In this document: positions 45,580 to 55,214 of the stretch, piece by piece
Numbering within the stretch: the first letter of the stretch is position 1
Layout: the number at the start of each line of letters is the position of its first letter
NCBI GenBank assembly: GCA_023420085.1
Contig: JAEZWQ010000025.1
Coordinates: 124,001-188,000, forward strand
From: Bacillota bacterium
GTDB taxonomy: Bacteria; Bacillota; Clostridia; Lachnospirales; Lachnospiraceae
Direction of reading: 5' to 3'
Length of the DNA: 64,000 bases
Notes under the pieces: generated by a model
Told to the model about the DNA's origin: nothing
Database searches by the model: none
The model's input: the letters and a program-made list of their open reading frames with translations, nothing else
Made by a program: the position numbers and the translations under genes

Positions 45580-47199
45580 CTATATAAGTTTAAGTTTTTT
45601 TAGAAGTTTAAACATCAATCTTCCAATAGGTATTGATTTTAACTCTAGTACATTGAAGAAATTCATTTTAAGGATAATAACTGAATAAGAAATAATTCCT
45701 ATTGGTATAGTTATTATTAATGCAATAAAATTAAATCTAAATATAAAATGCGTTACAAGATAAACTAACCAAGTTATAATACCCATCAGTATTCCTGCAA
45801 GAGACGGCAACATAACTGTCCTAATAATATTTTGTTTAAACCCTGTATATTTTTTAATATTGTAGTAAAGATAGATTCCCATTAAAAATGTTGAAGGTAT
45901 TATAGCTATAATTATTGCATATACATCTAAACGAGTAAAATATAAAAGTGGTATTAGAATAATTATATTTGATATAATCGAGATAATTCCTGAATATAAA
46001 GTTATTATTGGCTTACCAAGTCCTTGTAGTACGCCAGATAGAACAGTCGTATATCCAGTTATTATAATTATTATAGCCCCCATTTTTAAAGAAATATATC
46101 CAACTGATGATGTTCCACTGAATAAAAGATCCATTATTGGTTTTGCTAGTACAAAAAGTCCAATTGCTGAAGGAATACAAAATAGCATGGTTAGTGTAAT
46201 ACCCTCATTAATCCTATAATGTATTTCTTTTTTATTTTTTCTTGCAAGTGCTGCTGAAATTGTTGGTAAAACTGCAACAGAAACAGAATATGCAAGGGCT
46301 GAAGGTACATTAGCTAGTGGAACGTATTTTCCAATATATATTCCATATTTAACAGAAATATCAACCATATCTCTATTCAGACTGTTTGAAATTCCATAAT
46401 AAAGATATTGATCAATTATACCAACAATATTTGTTATTATAGTACTGAAAATAATTGGAACAATTAAAGCTATAAGTACTAGTGTTATACTTTTATAGCT
46501 TGAAGTTACTCCAGATTTATCTTTTCTAAGCAAATTATATAACTTACCAGAATTTAGTCTATATACAAGATACAATATTGTTATAGAAACAATTACACCA
46601 GTCAAAGTGCCGAGTGTTCCACCAAGGGCTCCAAGTGATGCAGTTTTAATATTATCTCCTACTACTGATCTCGTAAGTATGAACGCAAAGAAGATCGAAG
46701 CTACAGCATTAGCAACCTGTTCTAGGATCTGAGCTAGTGCAGTAGGAAGTGTATTTCTCCTTGCTTGAAAATATCCTTGGAATACACCAATAAATCCAGA
46801 AATGAATAATGTAGGAGATAGACTTCTAAGAGCAAATAAAGCTTCTTCACTACCACTAGGTAAAAAGTATGGTGAAAATATATAAAGTGATATAGACAGT
46901 ATACCACCAAAAATACCTATAAAAACCAACGAGGTAATGAATGATTTATGAGCATTTCTATATTCACCTAATGCATTATAGCTCGAAATTATTTTTGATA
47001 CTGCTGTTGGTATACTATAACCGGACATTAGAAGTAAAATAGTATAAATATTAAAAGCAACTCCATAATAACTATTGCCCAAATCTCCAATTATATTACT
47101 AAGAGGGATTCTGTATAAAAGTCCTATAGCACGAACTATTATACTAGCAATACCTAAAATAGCAGCTTGCTTTAGAATAGAGTTTTTAGTTCTGATCAT
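45580..47199 (-). CDS. MurJ/SpoVB family lipid flippase (YtgP-like)
   Basis: A polysaccharide/lipid II flippase of the MOP superfamily with about 14 membrane helices in 539 residues. The N-terminus KQAAILGIASIIVRAIGLLYRIPLSNIIGDLGNSYYGVAF is the family signature, with the conserved Arg residues seen in MurJ. B. subtilis YtgP (MurJ) and SpoVB are close relatives. AGGTGAG lies 4 nt before the ATG, and a near-consensus promoter is at 47231-47259. It probably exports lipid II; a role with other lipid-linked sugars is possible. Confidence 0.88.
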   Translation of the reverse strand: MIRTKNSILKQAAILGIASIIVRAIGLLYRIPLSNIIGDLGNSYYGVAFNIYTILLLMSGYSIPTAVSKIISSYNALGEYRNAHKSFITSLVFIGIFGGILSISLYIFSPYFLPSGSEEALFALRSLSPTLFISGFIGVFQGYFQARRNTLPTALAQILEQVANAVASIFFAFILTRSVVGDNIKTASLGALGGTLGTLTGVIVSITILYLVYRLNSGKLYNLLRKDKSGVTSSYKSITLVLIALIVPIIFSTIITNIVGIIDQYLYYGISNSLNRDMVDISVKYGIYIGKYVPLANVPSALAYSVSVAVLPTISAALARKNKKEIHYRINEGITLTMLFCIPSAIGLFVLAKPIMDLLFSGTSSVGYISLKMGAIIIIITGYTTVLSGVLQGLGKPIITLYSGIISIISNIIILIPLLYFTRLDVYAIIIAIIPSTFLMGIYLYYNIKKYTGFKQNIIRTVMLPSLAGILMGIITWLVYLVTHFIFRFNFIALIITIPIGIISYSVIILKMNFFNVLELKSIPIGRLMFKLLKKLKLI

Positions 47200-47230
47200 A
47201 ACTCACCTTTATAAATGATTTCTTTAATTA

Positions 47231-47259
47231 ATTATAACAATTTATCAAGCTAAATTCAA
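47231..47259 (-). promoter_or_regulatory. Flippase gene promoter
   Basis: On the minus strand, TTGAAT (47259-47254), a 17-bp spacer and TGtTATAAT with the -10 at 47236-47231. The rest of the 389-base gap (47200-47588) is AT-rich, with two TATACT boxes (47409-47414, 47509-47514) but no clear gene or RNA. Confidence 0.75.
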
Positions 47260-47588
47260 GATATGTATTAAATAATAGTCTTTAAGTATATAAAATAAAT
47301 GTTTAAATTACTATATTATTATGATAGTTAAACTGAACAGATGAAGCGTTGAAAAAATTCACTGTTTACCCATAGCCTATATAACTAGTATAACAGAATT
47401 TTTTTTGGTATACTATAAGGGATGTTACAATTAAAAATATAGCTAGAATACAAGATAAATTTATAAATTGTAATAAGTAATTTAATAAGACGTTTTTATT
47501 AATAAAATTATACTATATAAACAATCACATGTGAGTATTTGATAATATTCGTATTTGTGAGTTACTACAATGAAAAGAGGGCTAATAT

Positions 47589-48443
47589 ATGATAAAACTA
47601 ATTGTCACTGATCTTGATGGAACTTTATTAAATCACGAAAAAAAAGTTAGTAATTATACAGTAGATATATTAAAGAAGGCTAAGGCTAGAGGTATAGACC
47701 TTTGTATTGCTACTGGAAGATTTGTAGATGATATAAAACCAGAGATGGAGGAGTATGGACTTCACCCATATTTTATAAATATGAATGGGGCTGAGATTAG
47801 GGAGCCAAATGGTAATTTAATTGAAGAAATAAATATTCCTGATGAGAAACTTGAAGAAATATACAATTATTTTATTGAAAATGGATTGGTCCCAGAACTT
47901 TATACAAATGATGGGGAGTATGTTATAAACTTAACTCATGAAGAATCTAAGCAAGAACTTTTAAGAAGAATGCAATTTTTATTTCCACATAAGAAAATAG
48001 AATTAAGTGAAGTTGAAGATAATCTTAGATTTAAGAGAAGAAATTATGCTAAAAGTATTAAAGAATTAATTGATAATAATATTAAAGTTAGAAAAATAAT
48101 AGGATTTACAGCAGATTCTGATTTAATAAATAAAGTTAAACGCCATTTTAATAGCTTTGATGATCTAGTATGTGTATCGGCATTGACTACAAATTTTGAG
48201 ATAACGCATATAGAAGCACAGAAGGGGCCTGCACTAAAAAAACTAATTAAGGATATAGGAATTAAAGCTGATGAAGTGATGATATTTGGTGATGGTGAAA
48301 ATGACTTAAGTATGTTTGAATTATTTGATAATGCAGTAGCTATGAAGAATTCAATGCAGTTAATACTAGATAAAGCAAGGTATGTTTGTGATTCAAATAT
48401 CAATGATGGAGTTGCCAAGTATATAGAAAAGGAAATACTATGA
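47589..48443 (+). CDS. Cof-type HAD-IIB phosphatase
   Basis: A haloacid dehalogenase-type phosphatase that acts on sugar or cofactor phosphates. The 284-residue protein has motif I VTDLDGTLLNHEKKVS, motif II CIATGR, the Lys of motif III in QKGPALKKLI, and motif IV FGDGENDLSMF. AGAGGG precedes the ATG. Its stop overlaps the dnaE start (ATGA). The specific substrate is unknown. Confidence 0.93.
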   Translation: MIKLIVTDLDGTLLNHEKKVSNYTVDILKKAKARGIDLCIATGRFVDDIKPEMEEYGLHPYFINMNGAEIREPNGNLIEEINIPDEKLEEIYNYFIENGLVPELYTNDGEYVINLTHEESKQELLRRMQFLFPHKKIELSEVEDNLRFKRRNYAKSIKELIDNNIKVRKIIGFTADSDLINKVKRHFNSFDDLVCVSALTTNFEITHIEAQKGPALKKLIKDIGIKADEVMIFGDGENDLSMFELFDNAVAMKNSMQLILDKARYVCDSNINDGVAKYIEKEIL

Positions 48444-51400
48444 GTTTTACACACCTACATTTACATACTGAATATAGCCTTTTGGATGGAGCGAGTAAGA
48501 TTAAAGAACTTGTTCAAAGAGTAAAAGAGCTAGGGATGAATAGTGTTGCTATAACTGATCACGGTGTTATGTATGGAGTAATAGAGTTTTATAAGGAATG
48601 TAAAAAAAATGATATAAAACCTATAATTGGATGTGAAGTATATGTAAATGAAGGATCAAGGTTTGATAAAGATAAGAGTAATCCATACTATCATTTAGTA
48701 TTACTGGCTAAAAATGATATTGGCTATCACAATTTAATAAAAATTGTGTCCAAGGGATTTACGGAGGGCTATTATTATAAACCTAGAGTAGATAAGGAAG
48801 TGCTTAAAAAATATTCTGAAGGTATAATAGCATTAAGTGCTTGTATGGCTGGAGAAGTTCAACGTAAAGGACTTAGGGTTGGATATGACGAAGCTAAAAA
48901 AGCTGCATTAGAATATGTTTCAATATTTGGTAAAGAGAATTTTTATATAGAAATACAAAATCATGGGCTAGAAGACCAGCTAAAGGTAATTGAAAATAAT
49001 ACTAGACTTGCAAAAGAGCTAGATATAAAACTAGTTGCAACAAATGATTCACATTATATATATAAAAATGATGAACAGGCACATGATATTCTACTATGTA
49101 TTCAAACAGGTAAAAAACTTGCTGATGAAGACAGGATGAAATATATTGGTGGGCAATATTATCTCAAATCTGAGGAAGAAATGAGGCAAATATTTGTCGA
49201 TTATCCTGAAGCAGTTAATAATACACAAGAAATAGCGGATAGATGTAATGTTGAAATAGAATTTGGAAAACTCAAATTACCAAAATTTAATATTAATACA
49301 GATGAAGAACCATTTGAATATTTGAAAAGAATTTGTATTGAAGGGTTAAGGAAGCGATATAATAATGTTGAACAAAAGCATATTGAAAGACTTAATTATG
49401 AATTAGATGTTATTAATTCAATGGGGTATGTTGATTATTTCCTTATTGTACAAGATTTTGTAAAATTTGCTAAAAACAATGGTATACCTGTAGGACCTGG
49501 AAGAGGAAGTGCTGCTGGTAGTATAGTTTCATACTCTTTAGAAATTACGGATATTGATCCATTGAAATATGATTTGCTTTTTGAACGATTTTTAAATCCT
49601 GAGAGAGTTTCAATGCCTGATATAGATATAGATTTTTGTTATAAAAGAAGGCAGGAGGTTATAGACTACGTTATAGATAAATATGGGGAAGAAAGCGTTG
49701 TTCAAATAGTGACATTTGGTACTATGGCAGCAAGAGCAGTGATTCGTGATGTAGGGAGAGTCTTAGATATTCCTTATAATGATGTAGATAAGGTTGCAAA
49801 GATGATACCAAATGAACTTGGCATCACAATAGATAAGGCTATAGAAAAAAATGAAGAATTGGCGAATCTTATAGAAAATGATCCAACATTTAATTATTTA
49901 ATTAAAATGTCAAAAAGACTTGAAGGAATACCAAGACATTGTTCTATACATGCTGCTGGAGTAGTAATATCCGAAAAATCCATAGATGAATATGTTCCAA
50001 TCTCAAGAGGAGCTGAAGATATAATAACTACACAATATACAATGACACTGCTAGAGGAGCTAGGACTTTTAAAAATGGATTTTTTAGGGTTAAGGACTCT
50101 AACAGTAATTAAAGATTGTGTAGATATAATTAGGGATATTCATGGGATTAATATTGATATTAATAATATTGATTATAGTGATAAAAATGTATATAAAATG
50201 CTTTCCAAGGGTGATACAAGCGGAGTATTTCAGCTAGAAAGTAAAGGTATGAAATCCTTTATGAAAGAACTACGTCCTGAGACACTTGAAGATATAATTG
50301 CAGGTGTGTCTTTGTATAGACCTGGACCTATGGATTTTATCCCATTATACTGTAGAAGGAAAAATTCTGGAGAAAAGATTGAATATGATACTCCTCAACT
50401 TGAACCAATTTTAAAAAATACATATGGATGTATTGTATATCAAGAGCAGGTAATGCAAATTGTTAGAAATTTGGCTGGATATACACTTGGGCAAAGTGAT
50501 CTTTTACGTAGAGCCATGTCAAAGAAAAAAGCAGATGTAATGCTTGAAGAAAGAAAAAATTTTGTTTTTGGTAACAAAGAAAAGAATATTGATGGATGCG
50601 TTAAAAGAGGAATAAGTGAAAAAATAGCTAATAAAATATATGACGAAATGCTAGACTTTGCAAAGTATGCTTTTAATAAATCGCATGCAGCTGCTTATGC
50701 AGTAGTTTCTTATCAAACAGCATATTTGAAATACTATTATCCAGTAGAGTTTATGGCAGCTATGATGACAAGTGTTAAAGATAGACCAATTAAAGTTGCT
50801 GAATATATCGAAGAGTGTAGAGAGAAAAATATTAAAATAATATCACCAGATATAAATACAGGAGAAATTGATTTTTCTGTTAGCGATGGTAAAATAATGT
50901 TTGCATTATCAGCAATCAAAAATTTAGGTGAAAATGTTATAGATATCATAAAAAAAGAAAGAATTAAAAATGGAAGATTCAAAAGTCTGAGAGATTTTAT
51001 GACAAGATTACCTAATAAAGATGTTAATAAACGTGCGATAGAAAGCCTTATAAAGTCTGGAGCAATGGATAGTGTTGGTGGTACAAGAAAAAATAATCTA
51101 TATAATGTTCCGATAATAAGTTCAGAAATTAGCTCTCAAAAAAAAGGTAATGTAACCGGACAAATGTTCTTTACAGATTTATTTGATTTAGGTGTAGAGG
51201 AAGATAATACTATTAATGATAGTAATTTAGATGAATTTGAAAAAGATATAATGCTTGAAATGGAAAAAGAAATGCTAGGCGTATATGTATCTGGAAATCC
51301 TTTAGATAAATATAAAGATTATATAGAACAAATTGTAACTATCAATACACTTAAAATTAATGAATTGGGTGAAGATGTTGAACGATTAGACAATACAAAG

Positions 51401-51880
51401 CAAATAATCGGTGGTATAATTGTTGATAAGACAGTAAAAACAACTAAGAATAATAAACTTATGTGTTTTTTAACAATACAAGATTTATATTCAGTTATCG
51501 AGGTTGTTGTTTTCCCTAATATATATGAAAAATATAAGAACATTATACATGAAGGAAATAAAGTTTTTATAAAGGGAAATATTCAATATGATTCTAATAG
51601 AGGAACTTCATTCATTGCAGATAAAATTTCAAACATGGATAATGTTGAAAAAATTATTTGGATTCAATTTGAGAGTAAAGCTACATATGATGAGCAAGTA
51701 TTAAATAAGTTTTTAACTTCTATTAGTGGTGAAGATAAAATAAATATACTTTTAAAGAAAGAAAAGATGATAAAAACGATTAAAAATATAACTTTTACAG
51801 AAGAATTATTAAATACCTATAAGAATAATTTTGGAAATGATAATGTTAAGGTTGTATTTAAATTCAAGGAGGAAGCATGA
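48440..51880 (+). CDS. dnaE: DNA polymerase III DnaE-type alpha subunit
   Basis: The second replicative polymerase, which extends primers for PolC in low-GC Gram-positives. The 1146-residue protein has an intact PHP domain (HLHLHTEYSLLDGA, AITDHGVMYG). The polymerase motifs are GPGRGSAAGSIVSY and PDIDIDFCYKRR (about 399), with SKKKADVM of the fingers, tandem helix-hairpin-helix, and a C-terminal OB fold (about 975-1060). No exonuclease domain is present, as expected. AAGGAA precedes the ATG. It is the second gene of a chain with pfkA, and the intact PHP contrasts with the altered one in PolC. Confidence 0.97.
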   Translation: MSFTHLHLHTEYSLLDGASKIKELVQRVKELGMNSVAITDHGVMYGVIEFYKECKKNDIKPIIGCEVYVNEGSRFDKDKSNPYYHLVLLAKNDIGYHNLIKIVSKGFTEGYYYKPRVDKEVLKKYSEGIIALSACMAGEVQRKGLRVGYDEAKKAALEYVSIFGKENFYIEIQNHGLEDQLKVIENNTRLAKELDIKLVATNDSHYIYKNDEQAHDILLCIQTGKKLADEDRMKYIGGQYYLKSEEEMRQIFVDYPEAVNNTQEIADRCNVEIEFGKLKLPKFNINTDEEPFEYLKRICIEGLRKRYNNVEQKHIERLNYELDVINSMGYVDYFLIVQDFVKFAKNNGIPVGPGRGSAAGSIVSYSLEITDIDPLKYDLLFERFLNPERVSMPDIDIDFCYKRRQEVIDYVIDKYGEESVVQIVTFGTMAARAVIRDVGRVLDIPYNDVDKVAKMIPNELGITIDKAIEKNEELANLIENDPTFNYLIKMSKRLEGIPRHCSIHAAGVVISEKSIDEYVPISRGAEDIITTQYTMTLLEELGLLKMDFLGLRTLTVIKDCVDIIRDIHGINIDINNIDYSDKNVYKMLSKGDTSGVFQLESKGMKSFMKELRPETLEDIIAGVSLYRPGPMDFIPLYCRRKNSGEKIEYDTPQLEPILKNTYGCIVYQEQVMQIVRNLAGYTLGQSDLLRRAMSKKKADVMLEERKNFVFGNKEKNIDGCVKRGISEKIANKIYDEMLDFAKYAFNKSHAAAYAVVSYQTAYLKYYYPVEFMAAMMTSVKDRPIKVAEYIEECREKNIKIISPDINTGEIDFSVSDGKIMFALSAIKNLGENVIDIIKKERIKNGRFKSLRDFMTRLPNKDVNKRAIESLIKSGAMDSVGGTRKNNLYNVPIISSEISSQKKGNVTGQMFFTDLFDLGVEEDNTINDSNLDEFEKDIMLEMEKEMLGVYVSGNPLDKYKDYIEQIVTINTLKINELGEDVERLDNTKQIIGGIIVDKTVKTTKNNKLMCFLTIQDLYSVIEVVVFPNIYEKYKNIIHEGNKVFIKGNIQYDSNRGTSFIADKISNMDNVEKIIWIQFESKATYDEQVLNKFLTSISGEDKINILLKKEKMIKTIKNITFTEELLNTYKNNFGNDNVKVVFKFKEEA

Positions 51881-52848
51881 ATAAAATTAAGACAATTGCA
51901 GTTTTAACTAGTGGAGGAGATGCTCCAGGAATGAACGCAGCTATTAGGGCTGTTACAAGAGTAGCATTAGTAAAAGGATTAAAAGTAAAGGGAATAATGA
52001 AAGGGTATCAAGGACTTTTAGATGAAGAAATAATTGATCTTGATGCGTTAGATGTTGCTGATACAATTTCAAAAGGGGGAACTATTTTATATACTGCCAG
52101 ATGCCTTAATTTCCATAAGCTTGAATGGCAAAAAAAAGGAGCAGATATTTGTAGAAAACATGGTATAGATGGAGTAGTTGTAATTGGTGGAGATGGATCA
52201 TTTAGAGGTGCTCAAGCCCTTTCAAGACAGGGGATAAATACTATTGGTATACCTGGAACAATTGATTTAGATATTTCATGTACAGATTACACTATTGGAT
52301 TTGATACAGCAATTAATACAGCTGTTACAGCGATTGATAAAATAAGAGACACTTCAACTTCACATGAGAGATGTAGTGTTATCGAAGTTATGGGAAGAAA
52401 TGCAGGTTATATTGCATTATGGTGTGGTATCTCTACCGGAGCAGAGAACATATTATTACCAGAAAAGTTTGATGGTGATGAACAAAAGATAATTGATACA
52501 ATAATAGAGAAGAGAAAATTAGGAAAAACTCATCATATTATAATTAATGCTGAAGGTATAGGGCATTCTACAAGTATGGCAAGAAGAATAGAGGCTGCTA
52601 CTGGAATAGAAACTAGGGCAACTATCTTAGGACATGTTCAAAGGGGAGGATCACCTACATGTAGAGATAGATATTATGCATCAATTATGGGGGCAAAAGC
52701 TGTAGACTTATTGCTAGAAGGAAAAACTAATAGAGTAGTTGCTTATAAAAATGGTGACTTTACTGATTATGATATAGAAGAAGCATTAAATATGGAAAAA
52801 GATATTGATGAATACGAATATGAAGTAAGTGCATACTTAACGAGGTAA
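51877..52848 (+). CDS. pfkA: ATP-dependent 6-phosphofructokinase with altered PGTIDLDI motif
   Basis: Phosphorylates fructose-6-phosphate in glycolysis. The 323-residue protein has VLTSGGDAPGMNAAIRAV, GGDGSFRGA (the Gly of ATP-dependent enzymes rather than the Asp of PPi types), YTIGFDTAINTA and EVMGRNAGYIAL. The near-universal PGTIDND motif reads PGTIDLD at about 125-131; the catalytic Asp is kept but the next residue is Leu instead of Asn. AAGGAGG precedes the ATG, which overlaps dnaE by 4 bases. The dnaE-pfkA link is common in Firmicutes. Confidence 0.95.
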   Translation: MNKIKTIAVLTSGGDAPGMNAAIRAVTRVALVKGLKVKGIMKGYQGLLDEEIIDLDALDVADTISKGGTILYTARCLNFHKLEWQKKGADICRKHGIDGVVVIGGDGSFRGAQALSRQGINTIGIPGTIDLDISCTDYTIGFDTAINTAVTAIDKIRDTSTSHERCSVIEVMGRNAGYIALWCGISTGAENILLPEKFDGDEQKIIDTIIEKRKLGKTHHIIINAEGIGHSTSMARRIEAATGIETRATILGHVQRGGSPTCRDRYYASIMGAKAVDLLLEGKTNRVVAYKNGDFTDYDIEEALNMEKDIDEYEYEVSAYLTR

Positions 52849-52851
52849 TAA

Positions 52852-53499
52852 ATGGCTAAGACATATGGAGTATTGGGCCTTGGTAAATTTGGTGGTGCAG
52901 TAGCTAGAGAACTAAGCCTAATGGGATGTGATGTAATTGCAGTAGATATAAAAGAAAGCGTTGTAAAAGAAATTCAACATCAAGTATCATATGCTGTAAT
53001 TGCAGATGTTACTGATATTGATACTATGAAGGAAATAGGTCTTGGGGATACCGATGGTGTATTCATTTCTATTGCTGAAGAACTTGAAGCTAGTATAATG
53101 GCGGCATTAATAGCAAAGGAATTAGGCGTACCTCATGTTGTTGCTAAAGCATCTTCAAAGATGCATGGAAAAGTTCTAGAAAAAGTTGGAGTAGATAGAG
53201 TTGTATTTCCAGAAAGAGAAATGGGGATAAGACTTGCCAAAAATATCATGGCTGGTAACTTTATGGACATGATAGATTTATCTTCTAAATATTCATTGGT
53301 AGAGTTAGTCTTACCAAAAAGTTGGATAGGTAAATCACTTATTTCTCTTGATGCACGAAAAAAATATGGATTAAATGTTGTGGCATTGAAACGAAATGAT
53401 GAAATTTTAATAAATATTCCACCAGATATGGTGTTTAATGAAGGTGATATAATTATTGTTGTTGGTAGCAATGATTCTATAGGAGCATTAAATGATTAA
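52852..53499 (+). CDS. KtrA/TrkA-type potassium channel regulatory subunit
   Basis: A cytosolic RCK protein that gates a Ktr/Trk potassium channel. The 215-residue protein has the RCK-N Rossmann motif VLGLGKFGGAVARELSLMGCDVIAVD (GxGxxG, then Asp) and a C-terminal TrkA_C domain (about 135-215), which in KtrA/C binds c-di-AMP. GAGG precedes the ATG. No membrane subunit (KtrB/TrkH) is nearby, so it resembles the orphan KtrC arrangement. It overlaps the next gene by 8 bases. Confidence 0.92.
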   Translation: MAKTYGVLGLGKFGGAVARELSLMGCDVIAVDIKESVVKEIQHQVSYAVIADVTDIDTMKEIGLGDTDGVFISIAEELEASIMAALIAKELGVPHVVAKASSKMHGKVLEKVGVDRVVFPEREMGIRLAKNIMAGNFMDMIDLSSKYSLVELVLPKSWIGKSLISLDARKKYGLNVVALKRNDEILINIPPDMVFNEGDIIIVVGSNDSIGALND

Positions 53500-54277
53500 A
53501 CAAATTAGTTCGTCAGATAATGATGAAATAAAATTCTTAAAAAAAATCATATCAAGATCAAGTTTTAGACATAGTGAAAAGTTATTTGTTGCTGAAGGAT
53601 TAAGGCAGGTTTTTGATATAGATAGGTCACTTATAAAAAGACTTTACTTATCTTCATCATTTTATAATAAACATAAAGATACGCTAAAAGGTAGTTATGA
53701 TAAGCTGAGAATTGTAAGTGATAATATTTTTAATAAAATAACTCCAACAGAAAATTCACAGGGTATAATGGCGCTAGTTAAAATGAAGGGAGTACCACTT
53801 GTAGAATATTTAAAAGATTCAAATTTCTTACTAGTATTAGACCATATATCAGATCCAGGGAATATGGGAACTATAATTAGAACGGCTGAGGCTGCTGGTG
53901 TAGAATTAATATTATGTGTAGGTTGTGTTGATATATATAATCCAAAGGTTGTGAGATCTACAATGGGAGCGATAACTAGACAAAATATTGTTACACTTGA
54001 TAATGAAGTTGAAGTCATTAAGTTATTAAAAGATAATGGGATAAGGATAATTTCGTCTACATTGGAGGCGAAAAATAATTATAGAAATTTTAACTATCCT
54101 AAAAAACTTGCATTAATAATGGGATCTGAGGCACATGGGATAAGTGAAACGTTTATTAAAGAATCTGATATTACTATCAAAATTGATATGTCTGGCAAGA
54201 TAGATTCATTGAATGTTGGTGTAGCAACAGGCATATTACTCTATGAAATACGAAATGCTATAAATATTGACTTTTGA
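53492..54277 (+). CDS. SpoU/TrmH family RNA 2'-O-methyltransferase
   Basis: A SPOUT methyltransferase for rRNA or tRNA ribose. The 261-residue protein has an N-terminal substrate-binding domain (FVAEGLRQV). The knotted domain has the three motifs DHISDPGNMGTIIRTAEAAG, IMGSEAHGIS and SLNVGVATGILLYE. AGGAG precedes the ATG, within the end of the ktrA-like gene. The exact target base is unknown; 23S rRNA (RlmB-like) is typical. Confidence 0.92.
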   Translation: MIKQISSSDNDEIKFLKKIISRSSFRHSEKLFVAEGLRQVFDIDRSLIKRLYLSSSFYNKHKDTLKGSYDKLRIVSDNIFNKITPTENSQGIMALVKMKGVPLVEYLKDSNFLLVLDHISDPGNMGTIIRTAEAAGVELILCVGCVDIYNPKVVRSTMGAITRQNIVTLDNEVEVIKLLKDNGIRIISSTLEAKNNYRNFNYPKKLALIMGSEAHGISETFIKESDITIKIDMSGKIDSLNVGVATGILLYEIRNAINIDF

Positions 54278-54334
54278 TTTATTATATAGTAGTATTAACA
54301 AAGTTGTTACATTTGCGTAATATATGAGGTGCTT

Positions 54335-55174
54335 ATGAAAAAAGTAATTAAATATTCATTATTAATCTTCTTGGTTATATTATGTATGTTTAATATGTTA
54401 AATGGAGTTTATGCTAATATTGTTGATGATAAAATAGAAAAATTATCTAACCTACTTAATCAACCTTATAAAAATATAAGTATAAATAATAAAGAAAAAG
54501 AAAATATTGTAAGACTAGATTATAGTAAAGCATTGGCCGTAAGAAATGAAGTTTTAAAGTCCATTGAAGAAGAGAAAAAAGCTAAGGAAGAAAAAGCTAA
54601 GGAAGATAAAAAGAAAAAAGAAAAAGAAATTGCTAAAGCTAAAGAAAAAAGTACTGAGAAAGTAGTGAAAAATGAAAAAAGTACTGAAAAAAATACAAAA
54701 ATAGAAACTTCTAAGGAACAACCTAAAGTAGACAAAGACAATAAAGAAGAAGGTGAAATAGCTAAAAATAGTAACAGTATACAGAAAAATAATGTAAATA
54801 ATAAATTTGGATTATCTAATGAAGATTATTGGCTATTTATATGTATTGTTGATGTTGAAGCTAGTGGAGCTATTTATGAAGAAAAGCTTGCAGTTGCAAA
54901 TGTTATATATAATAGGTTAAAAAGTGGAAGATATGGCGCTGATTTACCGTCCATTATATATGCAAAAGGCCAATTTCCACCAGCACATAATGGGGTTTTG
55001 GCTGATAGGTTAGCAAAAGGACCATGGAGTAATGAATCTAAATTAGCTGTTGATGATGCTTTATCAGGGAATAATAATATAGGGACTGCAGAATCATTTA
55101 ATATGTATTATGGACAAACGGCACCTGGAAAAACTGTTATAATTGGTACAACATTTTTCTATAATTTTAAATAA
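54335..55174 (+). CDS. Secreted SleB-type cell wall hydrolase with Lys-rich linker
   Basis: A probable exported peptidoglycan hydrolase. The 279-residue protein has a signal peptide (1-27, ending near GVYA). A strongly charged Lys/Glu repeat region follows (about 70-145, coiled-coil-like, AKEEKAKEDKKKKEKE). The C-terminal hydrolase_2 domain starts at about 165 (CIVDVEASGAIYEEKLAVAN, VIYNRLKSGRYG, GQFPPAHNG). The Glu in VDVEASG matches the catalytic Glu of SleB/CwlJ. GAGGTG selects ATG 54335. SleB relatives act in spore cortex lysis, but no sporulation genes are visible here, so a vegetative role is possible. Confidence 0.88.
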   Translation: MKKVIKYSLLIFLVILCMFNMLNGVYANIVDDKIEKLSNLLNQPYKNISINNKEKENIVRLDYSKALAVRNEVLKSIEEEKKAKEEKAKEDKKKKEKEIAKAKEKSTEKVVKNEKSTEKNTKIETSKEQPKVDKDNKEEGEIAKNSNSIQKNNVNNKFGLSNEDYWLFICIVDVEASGAIYEEKLAVANVIYNRLKSGRYGADLPSIIYAKGQFPPAHNGVLADRLAKGPWSNESKLAVDDALSGNNNIGTAESFNMYYGQTAPGKTVIIGTTFFYNFK

Positions 55175-55176
55175 GT

Positions 55177-55201
55177 GAGGAGTTTTTAACTCCTCTTTTT
55201 T
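55177..55201 (+). terminator. Terminator after the SleB-type gene
   Basis: An 8-bp stem GAGGAGTT/AACTCCTC (55177-55184 with 55188-55195) and 3-nt loop is followed by TTTTTTG. The SD of the next gene lies five bases beyond. Confidence 0.85.
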
Positions 55202-55214
55202 GACAAGGAGGAAT

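Noticed and set aside
47200..47588. Small RNA in the gap before the HAD phosphatase gene
   Set aside because: Two TATACT boxes are present but no matching -35 and no intrinsic terminator, so no transcription unit can be supported.
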